From positions 186,001-250,000 of the forward strand of contig NZ_QRDQ01000009.1 in the NCBI RefSeq assembly GCF_003385895.1: a stretch of 64,000 nucleotides of DNA, given 5' to 3'. The notes under the pieces were generated by a model. That model searched no databases, had not been told where the DNA came from, and saw nothing but the letters and a program-made list of their open reading frames with translations. This document shows, piece after piece, positions 1-7,707 of the stretch; position 1 is the stretch's first letter; each line of letters begins with the position of its first letter. Origin of the DNA: Flavobacterium cutihirudinis. Lineage in GTDB: Bacteria; Bacteroidota; Bacteroidia; Flavobacteriales; Flavobacteriaceae. Both the position numbers and the translations under genes were made by a program.

Positions 1-117
1 CGCTCCTGGTAATGGCATACCATCAGAGCCTGTAATCACACCTTTAACATTTTTTACCTGAGCAAGCGAAACCTGCGCCGTAAAAACAATCATAAAGATT
101 AAGAAAATTTTTTTCAT
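1..117 (-). CDS. SusC-like TonB-dependent receptor, N-terminal fragment (cut by window edge)
   Basis: Only the first 39 residues are in the window. They comprise a basic and hydrophobic signal peptide ([20 protein letters not shown]) followed by [16 protein letters not shown]. That second block is the typical start of the carboxypeptidase-D-like plug extension found at the N-terminus of Bacteroidota SusC/RagA outer-membrane receptors. Such receptors import glycans or peptides together with a SusD lipoprotein. The start is ATG at 117-115. The upstream region contains LacI-type palindromes, which suggests a sugar-regulated gene. The same domain also begins some TonB-dependent proteins that are not SusC, so the substrate cannot be stated. 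Confidence 0.75.
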   Translation of the reverse strand, partial: MKKIFLIFMIVFTAQVSLAQVKNVKGVITGSDGMPLPGA

Positions 118-239
118 GTTTATTTATTTTGTTAGTTATGAGGTAAAATTATTCTTAAGAGATTGTTAAAAAAAATAATTTATACCAACAGCTATGTTTT
201 TTAAACCAACGACATAAAACAATCAATAATGTGTTTTTC

Positions 240-251
240 GAAAACGTTTTC
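240..251. promoter_or_regulatory. LacI-family-type operator, perfect 12-bp palindrome
   Basis: GAAAACGTTTTC is its own reverse complement and has the central CG typical of LacI/GalR operators. It lies 123 bp upstream of the SusC-like start. Related copies are at 414-425 and at 32704-32715, upstream of pfkA. No LacI-family gene is in this window, so the regulator is not seen. Confidence 0.6.
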
Positions 252-413
252 TGTTAGAATAAAATTACTTTTTTAAATATTTCACAACTTTATATTTACT
301 AAAAGCAACATTTTGTTGTAAAATCCAAATAAACACAAGTCTTTAAGAATCTGAGAATTAACAAATAAAGATTTAATAATAAAGAAGTAGTTTTTAGAAA
401 TATTATATGATAC

Positions 414-425
414 GAAAACGTTTTT
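414..425. promoter_or_regulatory. LacI-family-type operator, second copy
   Basis: GAAAACGTTTTT matches the perfect site at 240-251 at 11 of 12 positions and keeps the central AAACGTTT. It is 131 bp upstream of the kinase start and 297 bp upstream of the SusC-like start. Paired sites of this kind can support DNA looping; that is inference. Confidence 0.5.
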
Positions 426-555
426 GAATAAAAATTCTTTACCAATTCATATTTATTTTATTTTTTTACTCAAAACAATTGCGTTTTACCAACTAATTGT
501 TTAAAGTTGCACAATAATTAAATAACTGTTAAAAGTTAAAATTCCACTACGTAAC

Positions 556-1608
556 TTGAACGAAATTCAAAAACTAAAATTTGACATCAAACTTCAAAAT
601 CATATTTGGTTTTGGGGTGTCTATTTTACTTTAAACTTTTTGAGATGGGGAGCTTATTTTAATGATTACCCATATGCGTTCAAATCAAACTCGATCGAAT
701 TTGCTTTGGTCATTCCGTTAGTTTATTTTAATCTCTTTGTTTTAGTGCCGCGCTTTGTACTAAAACAAAAATACATTTCATATACAATTATGTTACTGCT
801 CAGTTTATTTGTAATGTATTTATGCAAAACAGCACTAACCTATTATATTATTTCTGAAAATATCTGGCCGGAAGCCAATCGTGAATATCACCCTTTTGAG
901 ATCAATCATATTGTTGCTGTTTGTATTGGAGAATTGTATGTTTTAGCAATGGCTTCTTCGGTTTACCTTACACTAACATGGCTGAAAGAGCGTGAAAGAA
1001 ACCGTTCTCTAAGAGAAAATCAGCTTAAAATAAAACTGAAATATCTGGAAAACCAGATACAGCCACATTTCTTTTTCAACACGCTAAATAATTTATACGC
1101 TTTATCATTAGAATCTTCAGACAAAGTGCCTGACGTAATCATTAAGCTTTCAAAATTGATGGAATACGTTTTGTATGACATTAAAGGAACTAAGTTCGTA
1201 CCATTAATTAAAGAAATAGACTATATTCAAAATTATGTAGAAATTGAAAAGCTGCGTTTTGAAAATGTTGAAGTCACTATAAATTTAGAATCTGAAATTG
1301 AAGACATTGTTGTTCCTCCATTAATTTTTATTTCATTAGTCGAAAATGCATTTAAACACGGTGGTGTAAACAATCCTAATTTCAAAATCAAAATAAATTG
1401 CAGATCTATTGACAATAAAATGCTGGATTTTGAAATCCTAAATAATTTTGTAATTTCACAAAATCATAATTCAAAAGGCGGAATTGGGTTAGTCAATACC
1501 AAAAAGAGATTAAAACTAATTTACAAGAACAATTTTAGCTTAAAAAGCAGTACTAAATTAAATTACTACATAATCCGTTTGCAAATACCTATTCATAATG
1601 AAGATTAA
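556..1608 (+). CDS. LytS-type membrane sensor histidine kinase
   Basis: Sensor kinase of the His_kinase (LytS/YehU) family, 350 residues. Four hydrophobic segments lie at about 15-35, 49-66, 74-98 and 119-142. A short linker follows, then the phospho-acceptor block QIQPHFFFNTLNNL with His171. The ATPase part carries the N-box NAFKHG (264-269) and G-box GGIGL (308-312). There is no periplasmic ligand domain, so the signal is probably sensed in the membrane. The start is TTG at 556: an in-frame stop lies at 523-525 and no ATG occurs before residue 79. It overlaps the LytTR regulator by 11 bp, so the two are almost certainly a cognate pair. The signal is unknown. Confidence 0.92.
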   Translation: MNEIQKLKFDIKLQNHIWFWGVYFTLNFLRWGAYFNDYPYAFKSNSIEFALVIPLVYFNLFVLVPRFVLKQKYISYTIMLLLSLFVMYLCKTALTYYIISENIWPEANREYHPFEINHIVAVCIGELYVLAMASSVYLTLTWLKERERNRSLRENQLKIKLKYLENQIQPHFFFNTLNNLYALSLESSDKVPDVIIKLSKLMEYVLYDIKGTKFVPLIKEIDYIQNYVEIEKLRFENVEVTINLESEIEDIVVPPLIFISLVENAFKHGGVNNPNFKIKINCRSIDNKMLDFEILNNFVISQNHNSKGGIGLVNTKKRLKLIYKNNFSLKSSTKLNYYIIRLQIPIHNED

Positions 1609-2299
1609 ATGCGTATTGATTGATGACGAGCCTTTAGCGATTAAAGTCCTGCAAAATTACTTTGTTAATTTTCCGGATTTTGAAGTTATTGCGACTTTCA
1701 ATAATTCACTGGAAGCACTTGACTTCATAAACAACACTCCCGTTGACGCTGTTTTTCTTGACATCAATATGCCAATGATGACCGGATTTGAATTGATTAG
1801 TTTAATCGAAAGCAAAACCAAGGTTATTATTACAACTGCTTTCAGGGAATTTGCAGCAGAAAGTTATGATCTCGATGTTTTAGATTATTTAGTAAAACCT
1901 ATTCCTCTTCCGAGATTTATTAAATGTATTAATAAAATAACTACCGAGTACAACTTAAAAAACAACATAAAGGTAGAAACAACCAAGGGTGATTCTCATA
2001 TTTTCATCAAAGTCGATAAAAAGATGATGAAAATTAATATTGAAGAAATCCTGTTTGTCGAAGGAATGAAAGAATACATAAAAGTAGTCACTCCAGACAA
2101 GACTTATATTACGCATAAATCGTTGACTTCATTGTCTGAAGAATTGCCAGCCGATCGTTTTTTGCGAATACACAAATCATACGTTATTGCCTTAAATAAG
2201 GTAAAATCTATAGAAGGAAACCGAATTCAGATACAATCCTATACCCTTCCTATTGGCCGAAATTATAGCAAAGAGGTAAAAAACAAAATTCTGGAGTAA
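1598..2299 (+). CDS. LytTR-family response regulator
   Basis: Response regulator of 233 residues. The receiver domain (1-120) has the acidic pair D9/D10, phospho-acceptor D55 in FLDINMP, T80 and K100 in LVKPI. The C-terminal LytTR DNA-binding domain (about 127-233) contains ILFVEGMKEYIKV and FLRIHKSYVIAL. Its ATG overlaps the end of the kinase gene, giving a translationally coupled two-component system. LytTR proteins bind imperfect direct repeats about two helical turns apart. The next gene downstream, a sugar permease, starts 178 bp away and is a possible target, though nothing in the sequence proves it. Confidence 0.93.
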   Translation: MKIKCVLIDDEPLAIKVLQNYFVNFPDFEVIATFNNSLEALDFINNTPVDAVFLDINMPMMTGFELISLIESKTKVIITTAFREFAAESYDLDVLDYLVKPIPLPRFIKCINKITTEYNLKNNIKVETTKGDSHIFIKVDKKMMKINIEEILFVEGMKEYIKVVTPDKTYITHKSLTSLSEELPADRFLRIHKSYVIALNKVKSIEGNRIQIQSYTLPIGRNYSKEVKNKILE

Positions 2300-2477
2300 A
2301 TCCAGGCTTTTATCAGAATCTCTAACTAAGTTAAAATTAACACATTGTTGAAAAAATGATGCTGTTGGTTTAAATTTAACATTATTTGTGCCTTTTTATT
2401 TTTTTTTGATAATCTTAACAAATATATTTACGGTCTTCAAAAAACAATAAAATTAAAAATTAACCTTATCACAAATT

Positions 2478-3914
2478 ATGAGTTCAGAAAATCTACAAAC
2501 CAAGTGGGGCCAATTTATTCCCTTGGTAATCGTATTCTTCTTTTGGGGATTTGTTGCTGCAAGTAATGACATCTTAATTCCGGTTTTTAAAACTGCATTT
2601 AATCTTTCACAAGGAGAAAGCCAATTAGTATCATTAGCATTTTATATTGCTTATACAGTTGGTTCCTTAATCTACATGGGGATTTCAGTTTTAATAAAAG
2701 AAGATTTGGTAAACAAAATAGGCTACAAAAATGGTTTATCACTAGGTTTACTTATTTCTGCACTTGGAACTTTATTATTTTATCCTGCTGCAAACACAGG
2801 ATCTTTTCCTTTAATGCTATCTGGATTATTCATCGTTGCTTTAGGATTTTCATTACAACAAACTGTAGCAAATCCATTGGCTATTGCTTTAGGTCCAATT
2901 TCAACAGGATCACAACGTTTGACATTGGCTGGAGGAATCAACAACTTGGGAACTACAATTGGACCGCTTATTGTTAGTTTTGCTATTTTTGGATCAAGCG
3001 CTGGAAGCTCTACTTTAAGCATTGAAAGTGTAAAAATCCCTTATTTAATTCTAGGTTTAGCATTCTTATTAGTAGCTGTTTTATTGAAATTCTCTTCGCT
3101 TCCGGACAAACCGGCTTTGATTGAAGAAGAAATTGCTGCCGAAGGATCACATGCAAAAAAATCAGCACTACAATATCCACAACTTTTAATGGGAATGATT
3201 GCTATCTTCCTATATGTTGGTGTTGAAGTTTCTACAGCGAGTAATTTACCAGCTTACATGGAAAGTAAATTAGGATTTTTAACTCATGAAGTTGCACCTT
3301 ACATATCATTATATTGGGCAAGTTTAATGATTGGACGTTGGACAGGAGCTATCGAAGCTTTTACTGAAAAAGCAAGCCTACAACAGATTCTTCGTTTTGT
3401 TGCTCCTTACTTAGCTTTCGGAGTATTCCTGGCTGTAAATGCAATCGCAAAACACGATTTGACACCGTTCTATATCTACGGATTAATTATTTTAGTTCTA
3501 ATTGCTGCTGATATTGCAAGTAAAGGAAACCCAGCAAGAATGTTGTTAATATTCTCTGCTTTAGGAATCGTTGCCATTGGTATTGGTATGACAACAACAG
3601 GAATGGTAAGTGTTTATGCTTTCACAAGTGTTGGATTATTCTGTAGCACACTTTGGCCATGTATCTTTACCTTAGCTGTTAGTGGTCTAGGAAAAAATAC
3701 AAGCCAAGGAAGTAGCTTCCTGATCATGATGATTATGGGAGGTGGTGTAATTAGTTGGTTACAAGGTTTTGTATCGGAATTTATCGGAATTCAAGCTAGT
3801 TATATCGTTGGAGTTTTATGTTTTGCTTACTTAGCATTTTATGCATGGAGCGTAAGCTCAATCCTAAGAAAACAAGGAATTAGCTTTGACAAAAAACTTT
3901 CTGGAGGTCACTAG
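2478..3914 (+). CDS. Sugar permease of the FHS/FucP-GluP major facilitator family
   Basis: Integral inner-membrane proton-coupled sugar transporter, 478 residues and about 12 hydrophobic segments. The N-terminal stretch FFFWGFVAASNDILIP and the later LQQTVANPLAIALGP and RLTLAGGINNLGTTIGP are characteristic of the fucose/glucose-galactose permease group. The substrate cannot be fixed between glucose, galactose and fucose, but hexose uptake fits the nearby SusC-like receptor and the glycolysis genes further along. It is 178 bp after the LytTR regulator and ends with a strong hairpin terminator, so it is probably a single-gene transcript. No LacI-type palindrome is visible in its upstream region. 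Confidence 0.9.
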   Translation: MSSENLQTKWGQFIPLVIVFFFWGFVAASNDILIPVFKTAFNLSQGESQLVSLAFYIAYTVGSLIYMGISVLIKEDLVNKIGYKNGLSLGLLISALGTLLFYPAANTGSFPLMLSGLFIVALGFSLQQTVANPLAIALGPISTGSQRLTLAGGINNLGTTIGPLIVSFAIFGSSAGSSTLSIESVKIPYLILGLAFLLVAVLLKFSSLPDKPALIEEEIAAEGSHAKKSALQYPQLLMGMIAIFLYVGVEVSTASNLPAYMESKLGFLTHEVAPYISLYWASLMIGRWTGAIEAFTEKASLQQILRFVAPYLAFGVFLAVNAIAKHDLTPFYIYGLIILVLIAADIASKGNPARMLLIFSALGIVAIGIGMTTTGMVSVYAFTSVGLFCSTLWPCIFTLAVSGLGKNTSQGSSFLIMMIMGGGVISWLQGFVSEFIGIQASYIVGVLCFAYLAFYAWSVSSILRKQGISFDKKLSGGH

Positions 3915-3938
3915 AAAACTCAAAATACTAAATATATA

Positions 3939-3973
3939 AAAGTCCCGCTTAATAAAGGCGGGACTTTTTTTAT
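3939..3973 (+). terminator. Rho-independent terminator of the sugar permease
   Basis: The stem AAAGTCCCGC pairs with GCGGGACTTT across a short loop and is followed by a run of T. It lies about 25 bp after the permease stop. Confidence 0.85.
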
Positions 3974-3993
3974 ACGGAAAGATACCAATAAAA

Positions 3994-4022
3994 CTTAGTA
4001 TCTTAGAATCTTAGCAACTTAG
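3994..4022. repeat. CTTAG short tandem repeat, period 8
   Basis: CTTAG occurs at 3994, 4002, 4010 and 4018, exactly 8 bases apart, with three variable bases between copies. It ends 9 bases before the stop codon of the leftward gene at 4032, so it lies in that gene's 3' region. Other short-period runs in this window have the same placement. Confidence 0.7.
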
Positions 4023-4031
4023 AACTTTTTT

Positions 4032-4526
4032 TTATTTAGCACTAATAATATTCTCCAGATTCTTCTTAAAAACAGCTCTGCTTTGCGCTGAAATCTTATA
4101 AACCACTTCTTTATCGGCATAAACAATTACTTTGTCTATATTCGCCGATAAAAGCGCATTTGGATCTTTTATCTTAAGTGTACAGGCACCATCAAAAAAA
4201 CCATCATCTTCAATAATTTTTCTTGCTTCGATCACAGTACCATCAGTTAAAACTGCCGAAATCTTCATCTCGTTATTTAATGTTTTCGAATAAAAACCAT
4301 CCATAACCAACAACAAACGATAAGAATTTTTCAATTCCGGTCCCTTAAACTCGTGACGGGTAATATTGTAACGTAACCCTTTTGCCAGCGACTGGAATTT
4401 GACCGAACAATCCAATTCGTATGTAGCCACGTCCCCAGCTTCATTAACACTCGTTAGTATTTTTGCCTGAGCATTTGCTTGCAAAACAACCATAAAGAAC
4501 ACCAAAACTGCAAATAACTTTTTCAT
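4032..4526 (-). CDS. Small exported protein of unknown function
   Basis: A 164-residue protein starting MKKLFAVLVFFMVVLQANAQ, a clear Sec signal peptide with a probable cleavage after AQA. I chose ATG at 4526 over an upstream ATG that would add 27 residues and bury the signal peptide. The mature part is mixed beta-like sequence with two cysteines (ELDCS and GACTL). I do not recognise the family. It probably acts in the periplasm or on the outer membrane. It follows the aldolase gene on the same strand, but a terminator lies between them, so it is likely a separate transcript. Confidence 0.75.
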   Translation of the reverse strand: MKKLFAVLVFFMVVLQANAQAKILTSVNEAGDVATYELDCSVKFQSLAKGLRYNITRHEFKGPELKNSYRLLLVMDGFYSKTLNNEMKISAVLTDGTVIEARKIIEDDGFFDGACTLKIKDPNALLSANIDKVIVYADKEVVYKISAQSRAVFKKNLENIISAK

Positions 4527-4552
4527 ATATACCGATTTAGAATATATAAAAA

Positions 4553-4593
4553 TAAAAAAAAATCGCCATCTTTCGATTGAAAGACAGCGATTT
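4553..4593 (-). terminator. Terminator after the Fsa-type aldolase gene
   Basis: Read on the minus strand, AAATCGC and TCTTTC-type arms form a long interrupted stem (4560-4574 with 4579-4593) followed by a U-run. It starts about 20 bases past the aldolase stop. Confidence 0.75.
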
Positions 4594-4613
4594 AAAATTA
4601 TTATCAAGAAATC

Positions 4614-5270
4614 TTATTTATTACCTTTTTCAAAATCAGCTACAAACTGAGCTAATCCAATATCAGTTAAAGGGTGTTTCAACAAACCAGCAATTGCAGA
4701 AAGTGGTCCTGTCATTACATCAGCACCAATTTTAGCACAGTTTACAATATGCATTGTGTGACGAACTGAAGCTGCTAAAATTTGAGTTTCATACCCATAA
4801 TTATCATAAATCTCTCTAATTTCCTGAATCAGGTTTAATCCGTCTGTAGATACATCATCCAAACGACCAATAAATGGAGAAACATATGTCGCACCAGCTT
4901 TAGCCGCTAATAATGCCTGCCCAGCAGAAAAAACAAGAGTTACGTTTGTTTTGATTCCTTTATCAGAAAAATATTTTGCAGCCATAACACCTTCCTTAGT
5001 CATTGGCAATTTAACAACGATCTGATCATGTAATTCAGCTAATTCCTCTCCTTCTTTAATCATTCCATCATAATCCAATGCATTTACTTCAGCACTTACA
5101 TCACCTTCAACAAGATTACAGATATCCACATAATGCTTCAAAATGTTGTTCTTTCCAGTAATTCCTTCTTTAGCCATCAACGATGGATTTGTTGTTACAC
5201 CATCCAAAACACCTAAAGCTTGTGCTTCTTTAATTTGAGCTAAATTAGCTGTATCAATAAAAAATTTCAT
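4614..5270 (-). CDS. fsa: Fructose-6-phosphate aldolase / small transaldolase
   Basis: Class I aldolase of the FSA/TalC group, 218 residues, matching the family's short TIM-barrel length. It starts [10 protein letters not shown], with D6 and the GVTTNPSLM block. The Schiff-base lysine is K87 in VVKLPMT, followed by [12 protein letters not shown] and SPFIGRLDD. It acts in the cytoplasm on dihydroxyacetone/glyceraldehyde-3-phosphate or on transaldolase substrates; the two activities cannot be told apart here. The gene has its own candidate -7 element (5312-5319) and terminator. It belongs functionally with central sugar metabolism. Confidence 0.92.
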   Translation of the reverse strand: MKFFIDTANLAQIKEAQALGVLDGVTTNPSLMAKEGITGKNNILKHYVDICNLVEGDVSAEVNALDYDGMIKEGEELAELHDQIVVKLPMTKEGVMAAKYFSDKGIKTNVTLVFSAGQALLAAKAGATYVSPFIGRLDDVSTDGLNLIQEIREIYDNYGYETQILAASVRHTMHIVNCAKIGADVMTGPLSAIAGLLKHPLTDIGLAQFVADFEKGNK

Positions 5271-5311
5271 AATCTATATATTTATAATTGTGTGTTTGAA
5301 AAAATTTGGTG

Positions 5312-5319
5312 CAAAATTA
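5312..5319 (-). promoter_or_regulatory. Candidate -7 promoter element of fsa (TAATTTTG)
   Basis: Read on the minus strand this is TAATTTTG, a full match to the Bacteroidota TAnnTTTG element, 42 bp upstream of the fsa ATG. No well-spaced -33 TTG is visible. Confidence 0.4.
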
Positions 5320-5400
5320 CAAAATCAATAGCAATAACGATTTCAAAATCTTAAGCAATTTGAAAATTATGTTATTTAAATCCTGCTTTTGCTCCCAATC

Positions 5401-6204
5401 TTAAAGTTTATAATGATTCATTAACATTTTCTCATAAACTTTATCCGGTAAAGCGCGCTTTAATACAATTGAAAATTTCTGCATAAAAACACCAACTTTA
5501 TAATGAACATTTGGCTTTTTAGCCTGCATTATTTTATAAATAGCTTCCGCCATTTCGTTAGGATTACTTCCTGCATCAACATGTTCATTCATTGTCGCAA
5601 GCGTTTCTCCGTATACTTTTTCATAAGCAGAACCACTAATAACAGGCGCATGATAACGTCCAGATGCGATATTGGTTGCAAAATCACCTGGCGCTACGTT
5701 TGTTATTTCAATTCCGAATTGCTTCACTTCCATTCTTAAAGCCTCAGTAATCAACTCCAAAGCTCCTTTTGAAGCCGAATAAACACTTCTGTAAGGCAAT
5801 CCCATATAAGCCGCAATGGAAGTTATATTGATAATCAAACCTGATTTTTGCTCTCTCATTTGTGGTAAAACAGCTTTCATAACTTCAATTGGCCCAAAAA
5901 AATTGGTTTCGAAATTATTTTTTATTTCTTCCATCGGAATTTCTTCCAAAGGCCCTGTAATTCCAACTCCGGCATTATTAATCACAACATCCAAACGTCC
6001 GGAAATCTCAATAACTTTTGCTATTGCAGACTGAATTGAATCTGCATTTCTAACATCTAAAGCAATAAGCGGAAAAATCGAGTTTAGTACTTTCTCAGGA
6101 TTACGACTTGTCCCGTAAACCACAAAACCTCTTTTATGCAAAAATTCACCTATTGATTTTCCAATTCCTGAAGATCCTCCTGTAATTAAAACGACTTTAT
6201 TCAT
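5401..6204 (-). CDS. Short-chain dehydrogenase/reductase
   Basis: Classical SDR oxidoreductase, 267 residues. The nucleotide-binding TGGSSGIG is at 8-15 and NNAG at 76-79. Catalytic S129, Y142 and K146 appear as NITS and YSASK. The N-terminal pattern suggests NADP(H) use, but the substrate cannot be deduced. The closest general type is the DltE/retinol-dehydrogenase-like group common in Bacteroidota. It lies 130 bp upstream of fsa in the same direction; the fsa gene has its own promoter, so co-transcription is uncertain. The start ATG at 6204 is well placed before the Rossmann strand. Confidence 0.9.
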   Translation of the reverse strand: MNKVVLITGGSSGIGKSIGEFLHKRGFVVYGTSRNPEKVLNSIFPLIALDVRNADSIQSAIAKVIEISGRLDVVINNAGVGITGPLEEIPMEEIKNNFETNFFGPIEVMKAVLPQMREQKSGLIINITSIAAYMGLPYRSVYSASKGALELITEALRMEVKQFGIEITNVAPGDFATNIASGRYHAPVISGSAYEKVYGETLATMNEHVDAGSNPNEMAEAIYKIMQAKKPNVHYKVGVFMQKFSIVLKRALPDKVYEKMLMNHYKL

Positions 6205-6324
6205 TTTTTTGAGTTATGGGTTATGAGTTATAATTTTTTGGAATTGGGTTTATTTTTGAACTGCGCAAAGCAATCAACATTTAACTTCTAACCAAAAACA
6301 CTTAACTTCGGATGGGGTAAAAAT

Positions 6325-6348
6325 AAAAAAATCCTCCCGAAGGAAGAC
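6325..6348 (-). terminator. Hairpin terminator with UUCG loop downstream of the SRP RNA
   Basis: On the minus strand CTTCC and GGAGG close a TTCG tetraloop (6333-6346), followed by a long T-rich run. It lies 30-50 bases after the 3' end of the SRP RNA helix and probably ends its primary transcript. Confidence 0.65.
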
Positions 6349-6378
6349 TGCTTTTATATAAATTCTAAAAAATAAAAA

Positions 6379-6475
6379 ATGGCAAGCGACCTACATCGCA
6401 CCGCTCAACCACGTACCCTTGCTATGTTCCCATCCTGGGGGAGTCTGCAGGAGCTGGTCGTGTAGGACTTGCCGG
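6379..6475 (-). ncRNA. ffs: Bacterial small signal recognition particle RNA (4.5S type)
   Basis: Minus-strand hairpin RNA of about 95 nt. The terminal helix pairs GGCAAG with CTTGCC and CCTACA with TGTAGG. The conserved Ffh-binding tip reads CAGG, then AUG, the GGAA tetraloop (6427-6430), CAU, and AGCA, exactly the domain IV pattern of E. coli 4.5S RNA. It carries no Alu domain, as usual for Bacteroidota. Its transcript, bound to Ffh, targets membrane and secreted proteins. Ends are estimated from helix pairing and from the promoter. A strong promoter sits immediately upstream and a UUCG-loop terminator downstream. Confidence 0.92.
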
Positions 6476-6477
6476 TG

Positions 6478-6507
6478 CAAATATACAATCTTTTTATATT
6501 TTTGCAA
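6478..6507 (-). promoter_or_regulatory. Promoter of the SRP RNA gene
   Basis: On the minus strand TTG (6505-6507) is followed after 19 bases by TATATTTG (6478-6485), a full Bacteroidota TTG/TAnnTTTG promoter with consensus spacing. It places the transcription start at the first base pairs of the RNA helix. Confidence 0.8.
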
Positions 6508-6562
6508 GAGCTTTGTTGCTATAAAAATATCGTTGTATATTGGCTTATTCAAATTTTAAACT

Positions 6563-7615
6563 ATGAAAAAATATAACTTCCTAACTGTCATTTTATTAGG
6601 AATCACATTAATTGGATGTGGAGATAAAAATAAAGGTGAAAATTCTTTATTTACTATCGATGATTCTGCATTTCCGGCTCATTTTACCCAAAAAGAACCG
6701 CTTACAATCGGAATTTTGAACCCAAATTCGAAAGAAATCGACAGCGTTGCCTACTTCATTAACGACCTAAGAGTGGGAAGCACAAAAGGTGCTACAGATT
6801 TTAGAATTGAATTACTAGATCAAAAATTAGGCTATCAATACCTAAAAGCTACTGTATATTTTGGCGGAGATTCTTCTGATGCGACTAAAAGAATCGAGTT
6901 AGTTTCAGATATCGAACCTAAATTATTGAAATATAAAATCGTAAATACTTTTGCTCATGATAAAAAAGCATTTACTGAAGGACTGGAATTTTATAATGAT
7001 ACTTTATACGAAAGCACTGGTCAGGAAGGAGCTTCATTTGTTAAAAAATACGATTACAAAACAGGAAAAGTTTTCAATCAAATTGATCTTGACAAACAAT
7101 ATTTTGGTGAAGGAATTACATTTCTAAATGGTAAATTATTCCAATTGACGTACAAAAACAAAAAAGGCTTTATTTATGATGCAAAAACATTAAAGCTTGA
7201 AAAAACTTTTGATTACGAAAAAGACATCGAAGGATGGGGAATGACAAATGATGGAAAAAACATTTATCAAACAGACGGAACAGAAAAAATTTGGAAAGTT
7301 GATCCAGCGACACAAAAAATGGTTGGCTATATTAATGTTTATTCTGGAAATTCAAAAATTAAAGCCGTTAATGAACTTGAATGGATCGACGGAAAAATTT
7401 ATGCTAATGTATGGTTCAAAGATGCCATTGCAGTTGTAAATCCGAACTCCGGTGCTGTTGAACAAATTTTAGATTTATCTGCTTTAAGAAAGACAATGAA
7501 TGACGTCAAGAGTGATGATGCTTTAAATGGAATTGCTTACAATCCTAAAACAAAAACTATTTTTGTTACCGGTAAAAACTGGAGCAAAATGTTCGAAATA
7601 AAAGTTTCAGAATAA
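6563..7615 (+). CDS. Glutaminyl-peptide cyclotransferase lipoprotein
   Basis: Secreted lipoprotein of 350 residues with lipobox LIGC (Cys19). After an N-terminal region of about 115 residues, a beta-propeller of the plant/bacterial glutamine cyclotransferase family follows. Recognisable blocks are HDKKAFTEGLEF, YESTGQEG, GEGITFLNGKLFQLTYK, EGWGMTNDG, INELEW-like VNELEWIDGKIYANVW and LNGIAYN. The enzyme converts N-terminal glutamine to pyroglutamate, which protects many exported flavobacterial proteins from aminopeptidases. The lipoprotein signal puts it at the periplasmic or outer membrane. It is followed by a long hairpin repeat, then hutI. Confidence 0.9.
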   Translation: MKKYNFLTVILLGITLIGCGDKNKGENSLFTIDDSAFPAHFTQKEPLTIGILNPNSKEIDSVAYFINDLRVGSTKGATDFRIELLDQKLGYQYLKATVYFGGDSSDATKRIELVSDIEPKLLKYKIVNTFAHDKKAFTEGLEFYNDTLYESTGQEGASFVKKYDYKTGKVFNQIDLDKQYFGEGITFLNGKLFQLTYKNKKGFIYDAKTLKLEKTFDYEKDIEGWGMTNDGKNIYQTDGTEKIWKVDPATQKMVGYINVYSGNSKIKAVNELEWIDGKIYANVWFKDAIAVVNPNSGAVEQILDLSALRKTMNDVKSDDALNGIAYNPKTKTIFVTGKNWSKMFEIKVSE

Positions 7616-7630
7616 ATTAAATTATAATTC

Positions 7631-7692
7631 AAAAACACAAATTTCACAGATTTCACGGATTAATTCGTGATAATTTGTGAAATTTGTGTTTT
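7631..7692. repeat. Long imperfect hairpin repeat (AACACAAATTTCAC type)
   Basis: The left arm begins AAAACACAAATTTCACA and the right arm ends with its reverse complement, TGTGAAATTTGTGTTTT. The inner parts also pair (TCACG with CGTGA). The total is about 62 bp with only two interruptions. It sits 15 bp after the cyclotransferase stop and just before hutI. The sequence is not coding and resembles an interspersed repeat; copies elsewhere in the genome need a search. Confidence 0.75.
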
Positions 7693-7707
7693 ATAACAAT
7701 TTCAATA

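Larger units (their letters stand above)
118..555. promoter_or_regulatory. Divergent regulatory region between the SusC-like gene and the LytS kinase
   Basis: This 438-bp AT-rich region has no plausible gene. It holds two CG-centred palindromes of LacI-family type: a perfect GAAAACGTTTTC at 240-251 and an 11-of-12 match, GAAAACGTTTTT, at 414-425. A possible promoter for the rightward kinase gene has TTG at 479-481 and TAAAGTTG at 502-509, close to the Bacteroidota TTG/TAnnTTTG consensus. The palindromes lie nearer to the SusC-like start in function than to the kinase, but which gene they control is inferred. Confidence 0.55.

Noticed and set aside
7684-7707. Longer hutI start at TTG 7684
   Set aside because: It lies inside the 7631-7692 hairpin and adds residues not typical of HutI; ATG at 7708 is a better start.
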